Positions 17,308-26,773 are shown, counted from the first letter of the stretch. The stretch is 64,000 bases of DNA from an uncultured Alphaproteobacteria bacterium (GCA_947258435.1 CAMYID010000023.1:124001-188000); one strand, 5' to 3'. Translations and numbers: made by a program. Notes: generated by a model from the letters alone, not told the origin.

Positions 17308-18174
17308 TTAACCAAGCACAAGCCCCGCAAATTCGCGGATGGCTTCAATATGCGCCTGTGGCCCCTTACGCCCGCCAGCCATCGTATTGAGTGAGGCATG
17401 TGTCGCCCCTTGCGCGCGCCACCAATCCAGCTCTTCCGCCCAATCACCAGGGCTGCGCTTTTCACCCTGAATCATGGGATCGATACCGAAATTTGCCGCG
17501 TCACGCCCGGCTTCATCCAGATAACCGCGCATCCGATCAATCCGGGCAGCCCCCTTATCGCCGGGCCCAAATAACGGAAACCAGCCATCGGCGAGCCGCG
17601 CAATCCGGCGCAGCGCGACATCTGCATTGCCACCGAACCAAAGCGGGATTGTCTCCTTAACCGGACGCGGGTTGATGCCCGCATCGGGGATCTGGTCCCA
17701 TTCCCCCTTAAATGTGATCAGTTCGTTCCCCCATAATTCCCGCAGCAATCGGGTTTGTTCCTCAACCCGGCGACCGCGTGTATGAAAATCCTCTCCCAGA
17801 CATTCATATTCCACATCGTTCCAGCCGATCCCCACTCCAAGCCGCAACCGCCCGCCGCTCAACACATCAATCTGGGCCGTCTGCTTGGCGACCAATGCGG
17901 TCTGCCGCTGCGGCAGGATCAGCACGCCGGTTGCCATTTCGATCTTTTCCGTGATGCCGGCAATATAGCCAAACAGAACGAACGGTTCGTGAAACGGATG
18001 GGTATAGCTATAGGGCCCACGCCAGTTGGGGCGGCTTTCAAGCCCCGCACCCAACACATGATCAAAGGCAATAATATGGCTGAAACCAAGCTCTTCGGCC
18101 GCTTGCACATAATCACGGATACCAACCGGATCCGTACCGATTTCCGAAGTCGGAAAGATAACCCCCACACGCAT
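17308..18174 (-). CDS. LLM-class flavin or F420-dependent oxidoreductase
   Basis: A 288-residue TIM-barrel protein of the luciferase-like monooxygenase superfamily, closest in style to the putative F420-dependent group (MRVGVIFPTSEIGTDP at the start, LRLGVGIGWNDVEYECLG at about 118-135, IPLWFGGNADVALRR at about 180). It would use reduced F420 or FMN to oxidise or reduce a substrate; cofactor and substrate are not shown by the sequence. The start at 18174 is chosen because AAGGGAGG lies six to nine bases upstream. Last gene of the catabolic cluster. Confidence 0.83.
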   Translation of the reverse strand: MRVGVIFPTSEIGTDPVGIRDYVQAAEELGFSHIIAFDHVLGAGLESRPNWRGPYSYTHPFHEPFVLFGYIAGITEKIEMATGVLILPQRQTALVAKQTAQIDVLSGGRLRLGVGIGWNDVEYECLGEDFHTRGRRVEEQTRLLRELWGNELITFKGEWDQIPDAGINPRPVKETIPLWFGGNADVALRRIARLADGWFPLFGPGDKGAARIDRMRGYLDEAGRDAANFGIDPMIQGEKRSPGDWAEELDWWRAQGATHASLNTMAGGRKGPQAHIEAIREFAGLVLG

Positions 18175-18297
18175 TGCAAACCCTCCCTTGATTATTTCGG
18201 TCGCTTTGCCTGCCAGCAACCCTTGCCGGGCTGTCCTGTTACACCAAGTCTAGCGCAGTTTGTGCGAAGGCCCCAACATTACAGGCAGCGGATTATT

Positions 18298-19125
18298 CTA
18301 TCCGCCCTGCCAGTTGGCCGGTCGTTTGCCAAGCCAGGCGCGCAGCCCCTCTGCATAGTCAGGATGCGTCACCGCCTCGTCCAGCAGCCGTTCAGCATCT
18401 GTCACAGCTTCCGCCGCGCTGCGGTGCAGATCTGCATAGATCTGGAATTTGGTATCGCGCAGTGAACCGGGCGCCACCGACCGAACAAGCATGCGTGCAT
18501 AATCCATCACCTCGGGCATCAGAGCATCGGCGGGCAGTAACCGGTTGAGAAGCCCCATCTGCATCGCCTCCTCCGCCAGGAAGATGCGGCTCGACAGCAG
18601 AATATCCTGCGCATGGGTCAATCCGACAATGCGCGGCAGCAACCAGGACAGCCCGAATTCAGCGGGGAAATTGAACCGGCCATGGGCAGCTGTGAACTTG
18701 GCCCCTTCAACCGCGAAACGCAGATCGGCATAACAGGCCAGAACAAGCCCGACCCCGGCTGCCGCGCCGTTGATCGCCGCGATGACAGGCTTTGTCAGCC
18801 CGAAATGATAGGCGAATGTCGCATCAAATTCAGAGCGAATACCAAATCCGGGCCGGGCGATATCCGCATCGGTGCCTGAATCATACTTGCCCTTGTCCGA
18901 ATGCCCCTCAAGTGCCGCCGTATCGGCCCCCGCACAGAATGCTTTGCCTTCCGGGTCCCCGGTCACGACGATCACACGGACATTACAATCACGATCCGCC
19001 TCAGCAAGCGCCCAGCGATATTCGGTATGCATACGCCCGGTCCAGGCATTCATCCGCGCTGGCCGGGACAGGGTGATTGTCGCGATCTGCTCGGCAATCT
19101 CGTAGCGAATGGTCTTGAGCTGCAT
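18298..19125 (-). CDS. Enoyl-CoA hydratase/isomerase family protein
   Basis: A 275-residue crotonase-fold protein. Oxyanion-hole segment AFCAGADTAAL (about 62-72) and GAAAGVGLVLACYADLRFA (about 118-136); a Glu lies at the usual catalytic place in FPAEFGLSW. It probably hydrates or isomerises an acyl-CoA in the pathway of this cluster. AGGATAAG precedes the ATG at 19125; an in-frame upstream extension is not family-like. Confidence 0.87.
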   Translation of the reverse strand: MQLKTIRYEIAEQIATITLSRPARMNAWTGRMHTEYRWALAEADRDCNVRVIVVTGDPEGKAFCAGADTAALEGHSDKGKYDSGTDADIARPGFGIRSEFDATFAYHFGLTKPVIAAINGAAAGVGLVLACYADLRFAVEGAKFTAAHGRFNFPAEFGLSWLLPRIVGLTHAQDILLSSRIFLAEEAMQMGLLNRLLPADALMPEVMDYARMLVRSVAPGSLRDTKFQIYADLHRSAAEAVTDAERLLDEAVTHPDYAEGLRAWLGKRPANWQGG

Positions 19126-19196
19126 GAGACTTATCCTGTTCTGCACCGACCGCCCGAAAAAGCCCACCCGAAAAAGCCAAATGCCGCGATGCCACG

Positions 19197-19940
19197 CTAT
19201 CCGGGAAGGTAAAGCCCACCGTTCACATGGATGGTCTGGCCGGTAATATAACCTGCCCCCTCAGATAGCAGGAACGCTACGGTCGCGGCAATTTCCTCCG
19301 GCTTTCCAGAACGTTTCATCGGCACCTCATCAAAGGTCGGCTCCGCATTACCGGGGAAGACTTCGGCCAGCCTTTCATGCCAGATAAAACCCGGTGCGAT
19401 GGCATTGACCGTGACACCCTGCGCCGCAAGATCAAGGGCGGTTGAACGGGTATAGCCGGTAATCGCCGCCTTACCTGCCGCATAAGGCCCCTGCCCGCGC
19501 CCCGGCGTATAGGCATACATGGACGCAAGGTTAACGATACGGCCAAACCCGTCTTCCACCATTGCCTCACAAAAGGCGCGCGTCAGATAAAAGGTCCCGT
19601 CGATATTCACGCGCATCACCCGCTGCCAGGTTTTTGTATCCATTTCCCATGGCTTCGCCGCGCCTTGAATCCCCGCATTATTAACAAGATACGAGATTTT
19701 TATATCACGTGACTTTAATGTTTGCGCCAACTCGACAACCGCATCTTCCTTGGTAACGTCCAACGGATAGAAGCTCACATTATCGCGCGCGACAGGCGGC
19801 AATCCCGCACGCCAGGGCTCAAAATCCTCTGCCCTCCGATCCGCGGCGACAACCGGAATTCCCGCCTCGCTGATTGCCACTGTCATGGCCGTGCCAAGTC
19901 CGCCCAGCGCTCCTGTCAGTAGTGCATGTCCGCGCGCCAT
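19197..19940 (-). CDS. Short-chain dehydrogenase/reductase (3-oxoacyl reductase type)
   Basis: A 247-residue classical SDR. Cofactor motif T-G-A-L-G-G-L-G (about 9-16), NNAG (about 89-92), catalytic Ser in NLASMYAY and Tyr-Lys in YAAGK, and the C-terminal GYITGQTIHVNGGLY. An oxidation or reduction of a hydroxy/keto group on a pathway intermediate is likely. GGGAG lies upstream of the ATG. It is followed by the enoyl-CoA hydratase after 71 bases. Confidence 0.88.
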   Translation of the reverse strand: MARGHALLTGALGGLGTAMTVAISEAGIPVVAADRRAEDFEPWRAGLPPVARDNVSFYPLDVTKEDAVVELAQTLKSRDIKISYLVNNAGIQGAAKPWEMDTKTWQRVMRVNIDGTFYLTRAFCEAMVEDGFGRIVNLASMYAYTPGRGQGPYAAGKAAITGYTRSTALDLAAQGVTVNAIAPGFIWHERLAEVFPGNAEPTFDEVPMKRSGKPEEIAATVAFLLSEGAGYITGQTIHVNGGLYLPG

Positions 19941-20022
19941 CCTGTTTCTCCCTTGTTTGCTGGTTCTTATTGTTTTCTTCGGGATTCAACCGGTGCACCG
20001 GCCCTTTCCACCAGACCGGCGG

Positions 20023-20784
20023 CTAGATCCCCTTGCCGCCGTCAATATCAAGGCATACGCCTGTCAAAAACTCCGCATCGTCTGAAGCCAAGAACAAGGC
20101 GGCATTGGCAACATCACGCGGTTCAGTCAAGCGGCGCAACGGCACCTCATTCATCATGAATTGACGCGCCTCGTTCGAAATACGGTCCAGCCCCGTCGTC
20201 GTCTTGATAAAGCCTGTTTCAGAAACGACGGGACAAAGCGCATTGACGCGGATTTTATGCTGCGCCAACTCAACAGCGAGCCCGCGCGTCATGGTGACAA
20301 CAGCACCTTTGGACGCATTATAGGCAGTAACGTTGGGGCGCGGCCGTTTGGCACCAATTGACGCGGTGTTGACAATCACACCGCCGCCAGCCTTGATCAT
20401 TTCGGGAACAGCATATTTCACCGACCAGTAAATACTTTTTGTATTGGTATCGAAAACCAGGTCATAGCCATCCTCCGGCAATTCATGCATTGGCATCGAC
20501 ATATGGCCAAGCCCGGCATTGTTGATCGTGATATCAAGCTGACCAAAGGCTTCGACCGCTGCATCGACCATTGCCTTGTTGTCGGGACCGCTACGCACAT
20601 CGCAGGCCAGGGCGATCGCTTTGCCACCGTCGCTCAGTATGCCGTCCGCAACTTTGCGCGCACCGTCCAGATTGATGTCTGACGCCACGACATTTGCACC
20701 CTCGGCACCGAACTGCGCCGCAATTGCGGCACCAAATCCCGATGCTGCCCCCGTAACGATAACGGTTTTCCCCTCAAAGCGCAT
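20023..20784 (-). CDS. Short-chain dehydrogenase/reductase
   Basis: A 253-residue classical SDR with T-G-A-A-S-G-F-G (about 11-18), a D at the end of beta-2 (ASDIN), which favours NAD over NADP, NNAG, catalytic Ser in NTASIGAK, Tyr-Asn-Ala-Ser-Lys (YNASK), and the C-terminal FLTGVCLDIDGGKGI. AGGAG lies upstream of the ATG. It is the second gene of the cluster and is separated from the amidohydrolase by a 17-bp tandem repeat. Confidence 0.88.
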   Translation of the reverse strand: MRFEGKTVIVTGAASGFGAAIAAQFGAEGANVVASDINLDGARKVADGILSDGGKAIALACDVRSGPDNKAMVDAAVEAFGQLDITINNAGLGHMSMPMHELPEDGYDLVFDTNTKSIYWSVKYAVPEMIKAGGGVIVNTASIGAKRPRPNVTAYNASKGAVVTMTRGLAVELAQHKIRVNALCPVVSETGFIKTTTGLDRISNEARQFMMNEVPLRRLTEPRDVANAALFLASDDAEFLTGVCLDIDGGKGI

Positions 20785-20806
20785 AAACCCTACTCCTCAT
20801 ACTCTT

Positions 20807-20874
20807 GATTTTACAAAGCCGGTGATTTCACAAAGCCGGTGATTTCACAAAGCCGGTGATTTTACAAAAACCGT
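20807..20874. repeat. Four tandem copies of a 17-bp repeat
   Basis: Units at 20807, 20824, 20841 and 20858. The two middle copies are identical (GATTTCACAAAGCCGGT); the first differs by one base and the last by three. The array fills most of the gap between the amidohydrolase stop and the SDR ribosome binding site. The unit is not a multiple of three and is outside both genes. No spacers, so it is not CRISPR. Confidence 0.95.
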
Positions 20875-20875
20875 T

Positions 20876-22015
20876 TCAATCCATCGGAAATCCGTAGAGC
20901 TTTGCCGCGTTCTCGTAAGTCACCTTACGCACAACCTCTGTGTCGATGCCCGTAAACTGCTCGCGCAGCAGGTCCTGGGAATCCGGCCAGACCCCGTCTG
21001 GATGCGGGAAGTCATTCCCCCACATGACATTATTGACCCCGATACGTTCGAGATTTTCGATGCCGGTGCGATCAAGCTGGAAAGTCGCAAACATCTGCCC
21101 ATACCAATACTCACTTGGCGGGCGGGGCACGACATCCTTGAACTGGTCTTCCCATTCATAATCCATGCGCTCAAGTACATAGGGAATCCAGCCGATCCCC
21201 GATTCACCAATCACCACTTTCAGATCCGGGTAGCGTTCAGGCGCGCCACCGAAAATGACCCCGGCCAGCACGGTCAGCATGTTGATCTGAAAGCCCGTCA
21301 TATGGGTTGCAAACCAGGGCCTGCGGGTCTTGGTGTCGCCATACCAGCGGTTATCGATCGGCGGACCGATCGTATGCAGATGCACAGGCACTCCGGTTTC
21401 AGCCGATGCCTGCCAGACCGGTTCCCACTCATGATGCCACAGGGGCAACATATCATGCGACAGCCCAAGCTCGGCCCCCTTCAGTCCCAGTGAGGCAATT
21501 TCGCGCAGTTCACGCGCCGCATCTTCAGGCGACAGGGACGAGATGCACCCCACTCCCGCGAACCGGCCCGGCATCGCCGCGCAGAATTCGGCAAGCCATT
21601 CATTATAGATGTGCAGCACGCAGGCCGTGACTTCCGGGTCTTCCAGCCGGTTGGCTGCCCCCAGGATGCCGTAGACAACCTCCCCCACTATACCGTCAAG
21701 ATCCTGATCTTTGGCGCGCAGCTCAGGCACGGTGGGCCGCATGATTCCCCTGGACTGGTCTTCATAGAGCCCCTGCTCCGCCATCCGGTCGGACCGATGG
21801 ATCTGCCCCGGTACATAGCGGCGCCCGCCCGAACCCATACCGCCAACAAGCCCCAACGTCTGCCCCTTGGCCGACTGCCAGATCCGGTCCTCACCGCGAT
21901 CAACTACCCGGGGCATGCGGTCTTTCAGTGCTGCAGGCGCGTTATCGTACCACAGATTTTCAGGCAGAAGCGGAAAGTCGATATGTCCGTCCGCTGAAAT
22001 CACCTTATGCTGCAT
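20876..22015 (-). CDS. Amidohydrolase family protein (ACMSD-like, amidohydrolase_2)
   Basis: A 379-residue TIM-barrel metal hydrolase or decarboxylase. Metal ligands fit the family: D-G-H near the N-terminus (SADGHID, residues 8-14), HLH (PVHLHTIG, about 228-233), and the late Asp in MWGNDFPHPDG (about 327). Such proteins in catabolic clusters act on aromatic-ring-derived acids or lactones; the substrate is unknown. GGGGAGG lies six bases upstream of the ATG. First gene of the minus-strand cluster. Confidence 0.85.
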   Translation of the reverse strand: MQHKVISADGHIDFPLLPENLWYDNAPAALKDRMPRVVDRGEDRIWQSAKGQTLGLVGGMGSGGRRYVPGQIHRSDRMAEQGLYEDQSRGIMRPTVPELRAKDQDLDGIVGEVVYGILGAANRLEDPEVTACVLHIYNEWLAEFCAAMPGRFAGVGCISSLSPEDAARELREIASLGLKGAELGLSHDMLPLWHHEWEPVWQASAETGVPVHLHTIGPPIDNRWYGDTKTRRPWFATHMTGFQINMLTVLAGVIFGGAPERYPDLKVVIGESGIGWIPYVLERMDYEWEDQFKDVVPRPPSEYWYGQMFATFQLDRTGIENLERIGVNNVMWGNDFPHPDGVWPDSQDLLREQFTGIDTEVVRKVTYENAAKLYGFPMD

Positions 22016-22102
22016 CCGTCTACCTCCCCGTCTGTCGCCGTTGAACTGATGGCTTATTCATGCCGGCGCTTTGTTCTCCGCCAGCAAATATGTTATCGCA
22101 TT

Positions 22103-22112
22103 TATGATCATA
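22103..22112. promoter_or_regulatory. 10-bp palindrome in divergent promoter region
   Basis: TATGATCATA is a perfect palindrome in the 174-base gap between the divergent amidohydrolase and epimerase genes. A second small inverted repeat (CCGAC, six bases, GTCGG, 22159-22174) lies just before the epimerase ribosome binding site. Either could be an operator of a cluster regulator. Short palindromes also arise by chance. Confidence 0.3.
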
Positions 22113-22189
22113 GTTCGCGGCGTATTTGTCGACCGTATTCTTGATAATTTTGGCATATCCGACCGATTTGTCGGCACAGGGAAAAGATA

Positions 22190-23302
22190 ATGAAAGCACT
22201 CGTCGTCGGCGGCACCGGCCCCACCGGCCCCTATCTTGTGAATGGATTGCTGGCACGCGGCTATGAGGTTGCCATCCTGCATCGTGGCACCCACGAGATT
22301 GATGAAATCCCGCCGGAAGTTGAACATATTCATGTCGACCCGCATTTTCGCGAAACCATCGATGAAGGGCTGAAGGACCGCGAATTCGACCTTGCCATCG
22401 CCACCTATGGCCGTATCCGCATTGTGGCGGAAGCGCTGATCGGCAAGACACCAAGGCTGATCGCGGTGGGTGGCACCCCAAGCATGCGCGGTATGGTAAA
22501 CCCCGCCGACAATTTCCCAATCGGCATGCCGATCCCTGCACCGGAGAGCGCGCAGCGCATCGAATCGAAAGAAGAGCTCGATTTCGGCTATCTCATCCGC
22601 CAGACCGAAGATGTGGTTCTGAAAGGTCACACGGACGGCCATTATAACGGCACCATGTTCCGCTATCCGCTGGTTTACGGACCAAACGAGATCAGCTCAT
22701 TTGAATGGCTGATCATGAAACGGGTCCAGGATCGGCGGCGCGAACTTGTCCTGCCCGATGGCGGGCTCAGCATTGTGTCGCGCGGATACGCAGAGAATAT
22801 GGCCCATGCGGTGCTACTGGCAGTCGATCAGCCTGAGAGTTCAGCAGGCAAGCTCTATCACTGCGCCGATGAACAGCAGCTTACGCTGGGACAATGGGCG
22901 CAGGTGATCGCACGGCATATGGACTGGGAGTTTGAGATCTATGGCGTCCCGGACGAGGTTGCCTATACGGCGCGGGAATATCTGCCGATCGGAACGTCTG
23001 CCAACCATCAGATGATGGATATCGCGCAAATAAAGGCCGATCTGGGCTATCGCGACATCGTACCGACCGTGGAAGCGCATCGCCGGACGATTGAATGGCT
23101 GCTCAAATACAAACCTGACAATGACGGCAAATTCACCCGCCGCGAGGATCCGCTGCAATACGGTGTTGAAGATCAGTTGATCGCGATCCAGAAAGAGGCG
23201 CTGAAACAGATGCGTGCTGTCGAACATCGCCGGAAAAGCACGCGTCACAGCTACGCGCATCCGAAGCAGCCCGGCCTTGGCAAGGATCATCGCGCGCGCT
23301 GA
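22190..23302 (+). CDS. NAD-dependent epimerase/dehydratase family protein
   Basis: A 370-residue extended SDR. GGTGPTGPYLVNGLL (residues 7-21) is the cofactor-binding motif. The downstream part has FRYPLVYGPNEISSFEW (about 157-173) and a substrate region rich in Tyr and Trp. The tail (about 335-370) is basic and looks disordered. The function may be an epimerase or reductase on a small molecule rather than on a nucleotide sugar, given the catabolic neighbours. AGGGAAAAG precedes the ATG. Confidence 0.78.
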   Translation: MKALVVGGTGPTGPYLVNGLLARGYEVAILHRGTHEIDEIPPEVEHIHVDPHFRETIDEGLKDREFDLAIATYGRIRIVAEALIGKTPRLIAVGGTPSMRGMVNPADNFPIGMPIPAPESAQRIESKEELDFGYLIRQTEDVVLKGHTDGHYNGTMFRYPLVYGPNEISSFEWLIMKRVQDRRRELVLPDGGLSIVSRGYAENMAHAVLLAVDQPESSAGKLYHCADEQQLTLGQWAQVIARHMDWEFEIYGVPDEVAYTAREYLPIGTSANHQMMDIAQIKADLGYRDIVPTVEAHRRTIEWLLKYKPDNDGKFTRREDPLQYGVEDQLIAIQKEALKQMRAVEHRRKSTRHSYAHPKQPGLGKDHRAR

Positions 23303-23335
23303 GGCAGGTTACCTGACTATTCGCGTTCCAGGCGG

Positions 23336-25240
23336 CTAGACGCTATCGCCGTTTTTTGGCGGGACAAGGGGGCGGTTCAGGGGATCGCCCTCCAATGCAG
23401 CCAGCAATACCCTGCGGGCAATGGGTGCGGCCACCTTCGACCCGCTGCCCCCATGTTCAACGACGACCGATACGGCGTAACGCGGTGCGGCAATCGGCGC
23501 GAAGCCGACAAATAACGCATGGTCGCGCTGTGCCCAGGGAAGATCCTCATTCCTGATCACCCCCTCTTCACGCTCGCGTTCACGCAGACTGATCCGGCGC
23601 ACCTGCGCGGTACCGGTCTTGCCGGCGAACTGCCACTCCGGTTGGCTCGCATGAACCGCGAAGGCTGTCCCCTGGGGGCTGTTGACGACATCGGCCATTG
23701 CTTGGCGTACGATCTGCAGATGCTTTTGCGGAACAGCCAGTTTCTGCGGGACGGAAGCGGCTTGCGGAACTGCATGGGTAAACAGATGCGGTGTAACAGT
23801 GTTGCCGCCATTGGCCAGCTGCGCAGTCATCACGGCCAGTTGCAATGGCGAGGCCTGCACATAACCCTGCCCGATGGCCACCATCAGGGTTTCACCGCCA
23901 ACCCAGGGCTTACCCATCCGCTTGCGTTTCCACTCCGGCGTCGGAAATATGCCGTATTTTTCACCCGGCAACCCAAGCGTTACGGCTTCCCCCAAACCGA
24001 ATTTGGCGGCCATGCGCGCAATCGGTTCGATACCGATCCGCCGGGCAATCTCATAATAGTAAACATCGCAGGACAGTTTCAGGCTGTCATGCAGATCCAC
24101 GGCCCCATGACCATGCTCACGCCAGCAATGAAAAACCTGATCTCCCAATTGCACCTTGCCGCCACAGAAGATCTTTTCCCGCGGTGATATACCTGCCGCC
24201 AGCGCCGCCAGCGCGATCACCGGCTTGATCACCGACCCGGGCGGGTACAACCCCGAAACGGCCTTGTTGATAAAAGGCTTACGCGGATCGTTCAGCAATG
24301 TTTGCCATTGTGTGTTAGTCAGCCCGATATTAAAGGCATTCGGGTCGAAGCCCGGTGTTGAGGCCATCGCCAGAATTTCACCGCTCTCGACTCCCATACA
24401 GACAACCGCGCCGGTCTCGCCTTCAAGTGCCGCCACGGATGCGCGCTGCAGCGTATTATCCAGTGTCAGCTGAACGTCCCGCCCGGCAATGGCAGGCTGC
24501 ACACTCAGCTCGCGGATCACACGGTCATAGGCATTCACCTCGACCCTCTGGCTGCCTGCGCTCCCCCGCAAGGCGGCATCATGAATTTGTTCGACACCGC
24601 TGCGACCGACCTTGAACCCCGGCAGGCGGAACAGCGGATCAGGTGTCTTTGCACTTGCCAGATCACTTCTGGTCGGTGCCGCCACATAGCCAACCAGATG
24701 AGCCACATCCGGCCCAAAAGGATAATCGCGGGTTTCACCAACAACCGGTTGTATTCCCCGCAAGCGGGGGCTGTTGACGTTAATCTGCGCAAACTGTTCC
24801 CAACTGAGATTGTCGGCAACAACCAGCGGCACATTGCCGCCATAGGATTTTGCCTCTTTCAGGATACGGGCATATTGGGCGTCCGATATCGGGATAAGCG
24901 TTGCCAAAGCATCCAGCGTATCGGCCAGACTTTCAGACCGTTCCGGCACCAAAACAACCTGAAAATTCTGCCGACTTGTGGCCAGTTCGGTTCCGAAACG
25001 GTCCAGGATCCGCCCCCGTTGTGGCGCGACAAGCCGCAGGCTGATCCGGTTTTCCTCTGCCAGCAGCTTATATTCGTCGGACTCGATAACCTGCAGATAA
25101 TAGACACGCCCCGCCAGCCCGCCGAAAACAGCAAGCTGCGCGGCACCCAGCAATGCGGCGCGGCGTGTTAGATTGCCCAATTGGCTGTCTTCACGGCCAT
25201 CGGGGCGGCGATCTGGGCGGAATGTCCGTTTTTTCCTCAT
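23336..25240 (-). CDS. mrdA: Peptidoglycan transpeptidase PBP2 (MrdA)
   Basis: A 634-residue class B penicillin-binding protein for cell elongation. Short cytoplasmic basic N-terminus, one membrane helix (about 25-45, LLGAAQLAVFGGLAGRVYYL), dimerisation domain, and a transpeptidase domain with S-V-I-K (in GLYPPGSVIKP), S-C-D (LSCDVYYY) and K-T-G-T. It cross-links new wall under the MreBCD scaffold. The ATG at 25240 comes one base after the mreD stop. Last gene of the mre block; I see no rodA after it. Confidence 0.95.
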   Translation of the reverse strand: MRKKRTFRPDRRPDGREDSQLGNLTRRAALLGAAQLAVFGGLAGRVYYLQVIESDEYKLLAEENRISLRLVAPQRGRILDRFGTELATSRQNFQVVLVPERSESLADTLDALATLIPISDAQYARILKEAKSYGGNVPLVVADNLSWEQFAQINVNSPRLRGIQPVVGETRDYPFGPDVAHLVGYVAAPTRSDLASAKTPDPLFRLPGFKVGRSGVEQIHDAALRGSAGSQRVEVNAYDRVIRELSVQPAIAGRDVQLTLDNTLQRASVAALEGETGAVVCMGVESGEILAMASTPGFDPNAFNIGLTNTQWQTLLNDPRKPFINKAVSGLYPPGSVIKPVIALAALAAGISPREKIFCGGKVQLGDQVFHCWREHGHGAVDLHDSLKLSCDVYYYEIARRIGIEPIARMAAKFGLGEAVTLGLPGEKYGIFPTPEWKRKRMGKPWVGGETLMVAIGQGYVQASPLQLAVMTAQLANGGNTVTPHLFTHAVPQAASVPQKLAVPQKHLQIVRQAMADVVNSPQGTAFAVHASQPEWQFAGKTGTAQVRRISLREREREEGVIRNEDLPWAQRDHALFVGFAPIAAPRYAVSVVVEHGGSGSKVAAPIARRVLLAALEGDPLNRPLVPPKNGDSV

Positions 25241-25241
25241 A

Positions 25242-25757
25242 TCAGCCTGATGAAACAATCTTGCGCGCGCACAGGATCAGCAGCCACGCCACAGCCGGAT
25301 AGGCCAACAGGGTCAGTGTGGACTGGACCATGATCGGCTTCATCGGCAACATATGGCCATAGTAAAAACTGGCGCCACCCCATGCCGCAAGCCCGGCCAA
25401 ATAACAAACAAGAATGAAAGACGCCCAACTCAACAAAAACCTGATACCGACCAGAACCTGGCGCTGCGAAATTGTCACAAATTGAACAAGCAGAAATATC
25501 ACGGCCCATAATCCAATGGGTCCGCCTGACAAAGAATCCTCAATCAGCCCCACAAGGAAAACCACCAATGGCGGCAATAAGTTGGGGCTGGTAACAGTCC
25601 AGAAAAATATCGCACACAAGGAAAATAACGGCCCGACCGTGGCAAAGCCAGGTAACCCAAGCGGCACAGCCCCCAGCAATACGAAAAATACGGCCGTCAG
25701 TGCCGGCACAAGGCGCATGGCAAGGCGCACCAATTCACCCAGGGGGCCGCGGTTCAC
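25242..25757 (-). CDS. mreD: Rod-shape protein MreD
   Basis: A 171-residue inner-membrane protein with about five hydrophobic helices and the family-typical GLIEDSLSGGPIGLWAVIFLLV (about 92-113, written here as GLIEDSLSGGPIG). Together with MreC it links the MreB filament to periplasmic wall synthesis. Its ATG overlaps the mreC stop by four bases, and mrdA follows one base after its stop. Confidence 0.9.
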   Translation of the reverse strand: MNRGPLGELVRLAMRLVPALTAVFFVLLGAVPLGLPGFATVGPLFSLCAIFFWTVTSPNLLPPLVVFLVGLIEDSLSGGPIGLWAVIFLLVQFVTISQRQVLVGIRFLLSWASFILVCYLAGLAAWGGASFYYGHMLPMKPIMVQSTLTLLAYPAVAWLLILCARKIVSSG

Positions 25758-26773
25758 CTGACTGAACTAAACGGCAAAACTTCCGCCTGCGGCATCGATT
25801 GCACAGGCTTTGGACGCGGAACAAGCTGCGGGTCGATGGCTGCAATATCAACCCTGCCAGCCTGACCACCGGCGATCGCCCCGTTTTGCGCACCCTCTTC
25901 TTCCTGCATCAGCGGCAGTTCATAACCCAGAATACGCACGAAAGTCGTATTACCGCTATCGACAAAAGGCCGTACGACCGGGCTTGTTACCTGCCCCCCC
26001 GGCTTTGCCGCACTTACCGTACCGACAGGAATTCCCGGCGGGAACATACCGCCATGGCCAGACGTAACAAGCCGGTCACCCGGATTCACGCGCACCTTGT
26101 TCGGCAGATAAACAAGTTGCGGCAATCCGTCATTATTTCCTGACAAGACAGCGCGATAGCCACCGGGTTCGACAATCACCGGCACCTTGCTGTTCAGATC
26201 GGTTAACAACAGAATACGGGAAGCATCGGTGCCGCTCGATATAATCCGCCCCAGCAATCCCCCTTCACCAACAACCGCCATTCCTTCGCGCACACCCTGC
26301 CGCGCGCCGGTATTGATCAGCAATGTATCGACAAACGGGCTGGTCGCATCCCCGATCACCCGGCCTGAAATAAAATGCGCACCAGGCAAATCAGCGGTCT
26401 TCAGCAACCCTTTCAGCCGGCTGTTTTCCTGCTCAAGATTAAGGGCGGCAACCTGCCAGTTACGCAAGCGCCGAACCTCCTCGCGCAGCCGTTCATTTTC
26501 CGACAATGCATTGAGATAATTATCGACTTCGACAACACCGCTACGCAGCGCCTGTACCGGGCGGGACATCAGATCCAATGCGGGTGTGGTGAGTTCAGTC
26601 AGAAACATGCCGATTCTCCAGACCGACACATGATCCGCACGGCCCAAAACCAACAATGTGCACGCAACCGCGACCAAAGCAAAAAATGAGAATTTTTGCC
26701 CAATAGATTGAAAACTAACAGCTATTCCCTGTGCACGGTATCGCGGTTTTTGCACCCTGCTGTCCCCCGTCAT
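25754..26773 (-). CDS. mreC: Rod-shape protein MreC
   Basis: A 339-residue bitopic protein: basic cytoplasmic N-terminus, membrane helix (about 27-45), coiled coil (about 85-125, ENERLREEVRRLRN), and two beta domains with VIGDATSPFVDTLLINTGARQGV-type sequence and LVTSGHGGMFPPGIPVG. The proline-rich tail (about 300-339) is variable in alphaproteobacteria. It activates PBP2. I chose ATG 26773, preceded by AAGGA, over an upstream ATG. Confidence 0.93.
   Translation of the reverse strand: MTGDSRVQKPRYRAQGIAVSFQSIGQKFSFFALVAVACTLLVLGRADHVSVWRIGMFLTELTTPALDLMSRPVQALRSGVVEVDNYLNALSENERLREEVRRLRNWQVAALNLEQENSRLKGLLKTADLPGAHFISGRVIGDATSPFVDTLLINTGARQGVREGMAVVGEGGLLGRIISSGTDASRILLLTDLNSKVPVIVEPGGYRAVLSGNNDGLPQLVYLPNKVRVNPGDRLVTSGHGGMFPPGIPVGTVSAAKPGGQVTSPVVRPFVDSGNTTFVRILGYELPLMQEEEGAQNGAIAGGQAGRVDIAAIDPQLVPRPKPVQSMPQAEVLPFSSVR

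Noticed and set aside
20807-20874. CRISPR array
   Set aside because: The repeats are directly joined with no spacers, and no cas genes are present.
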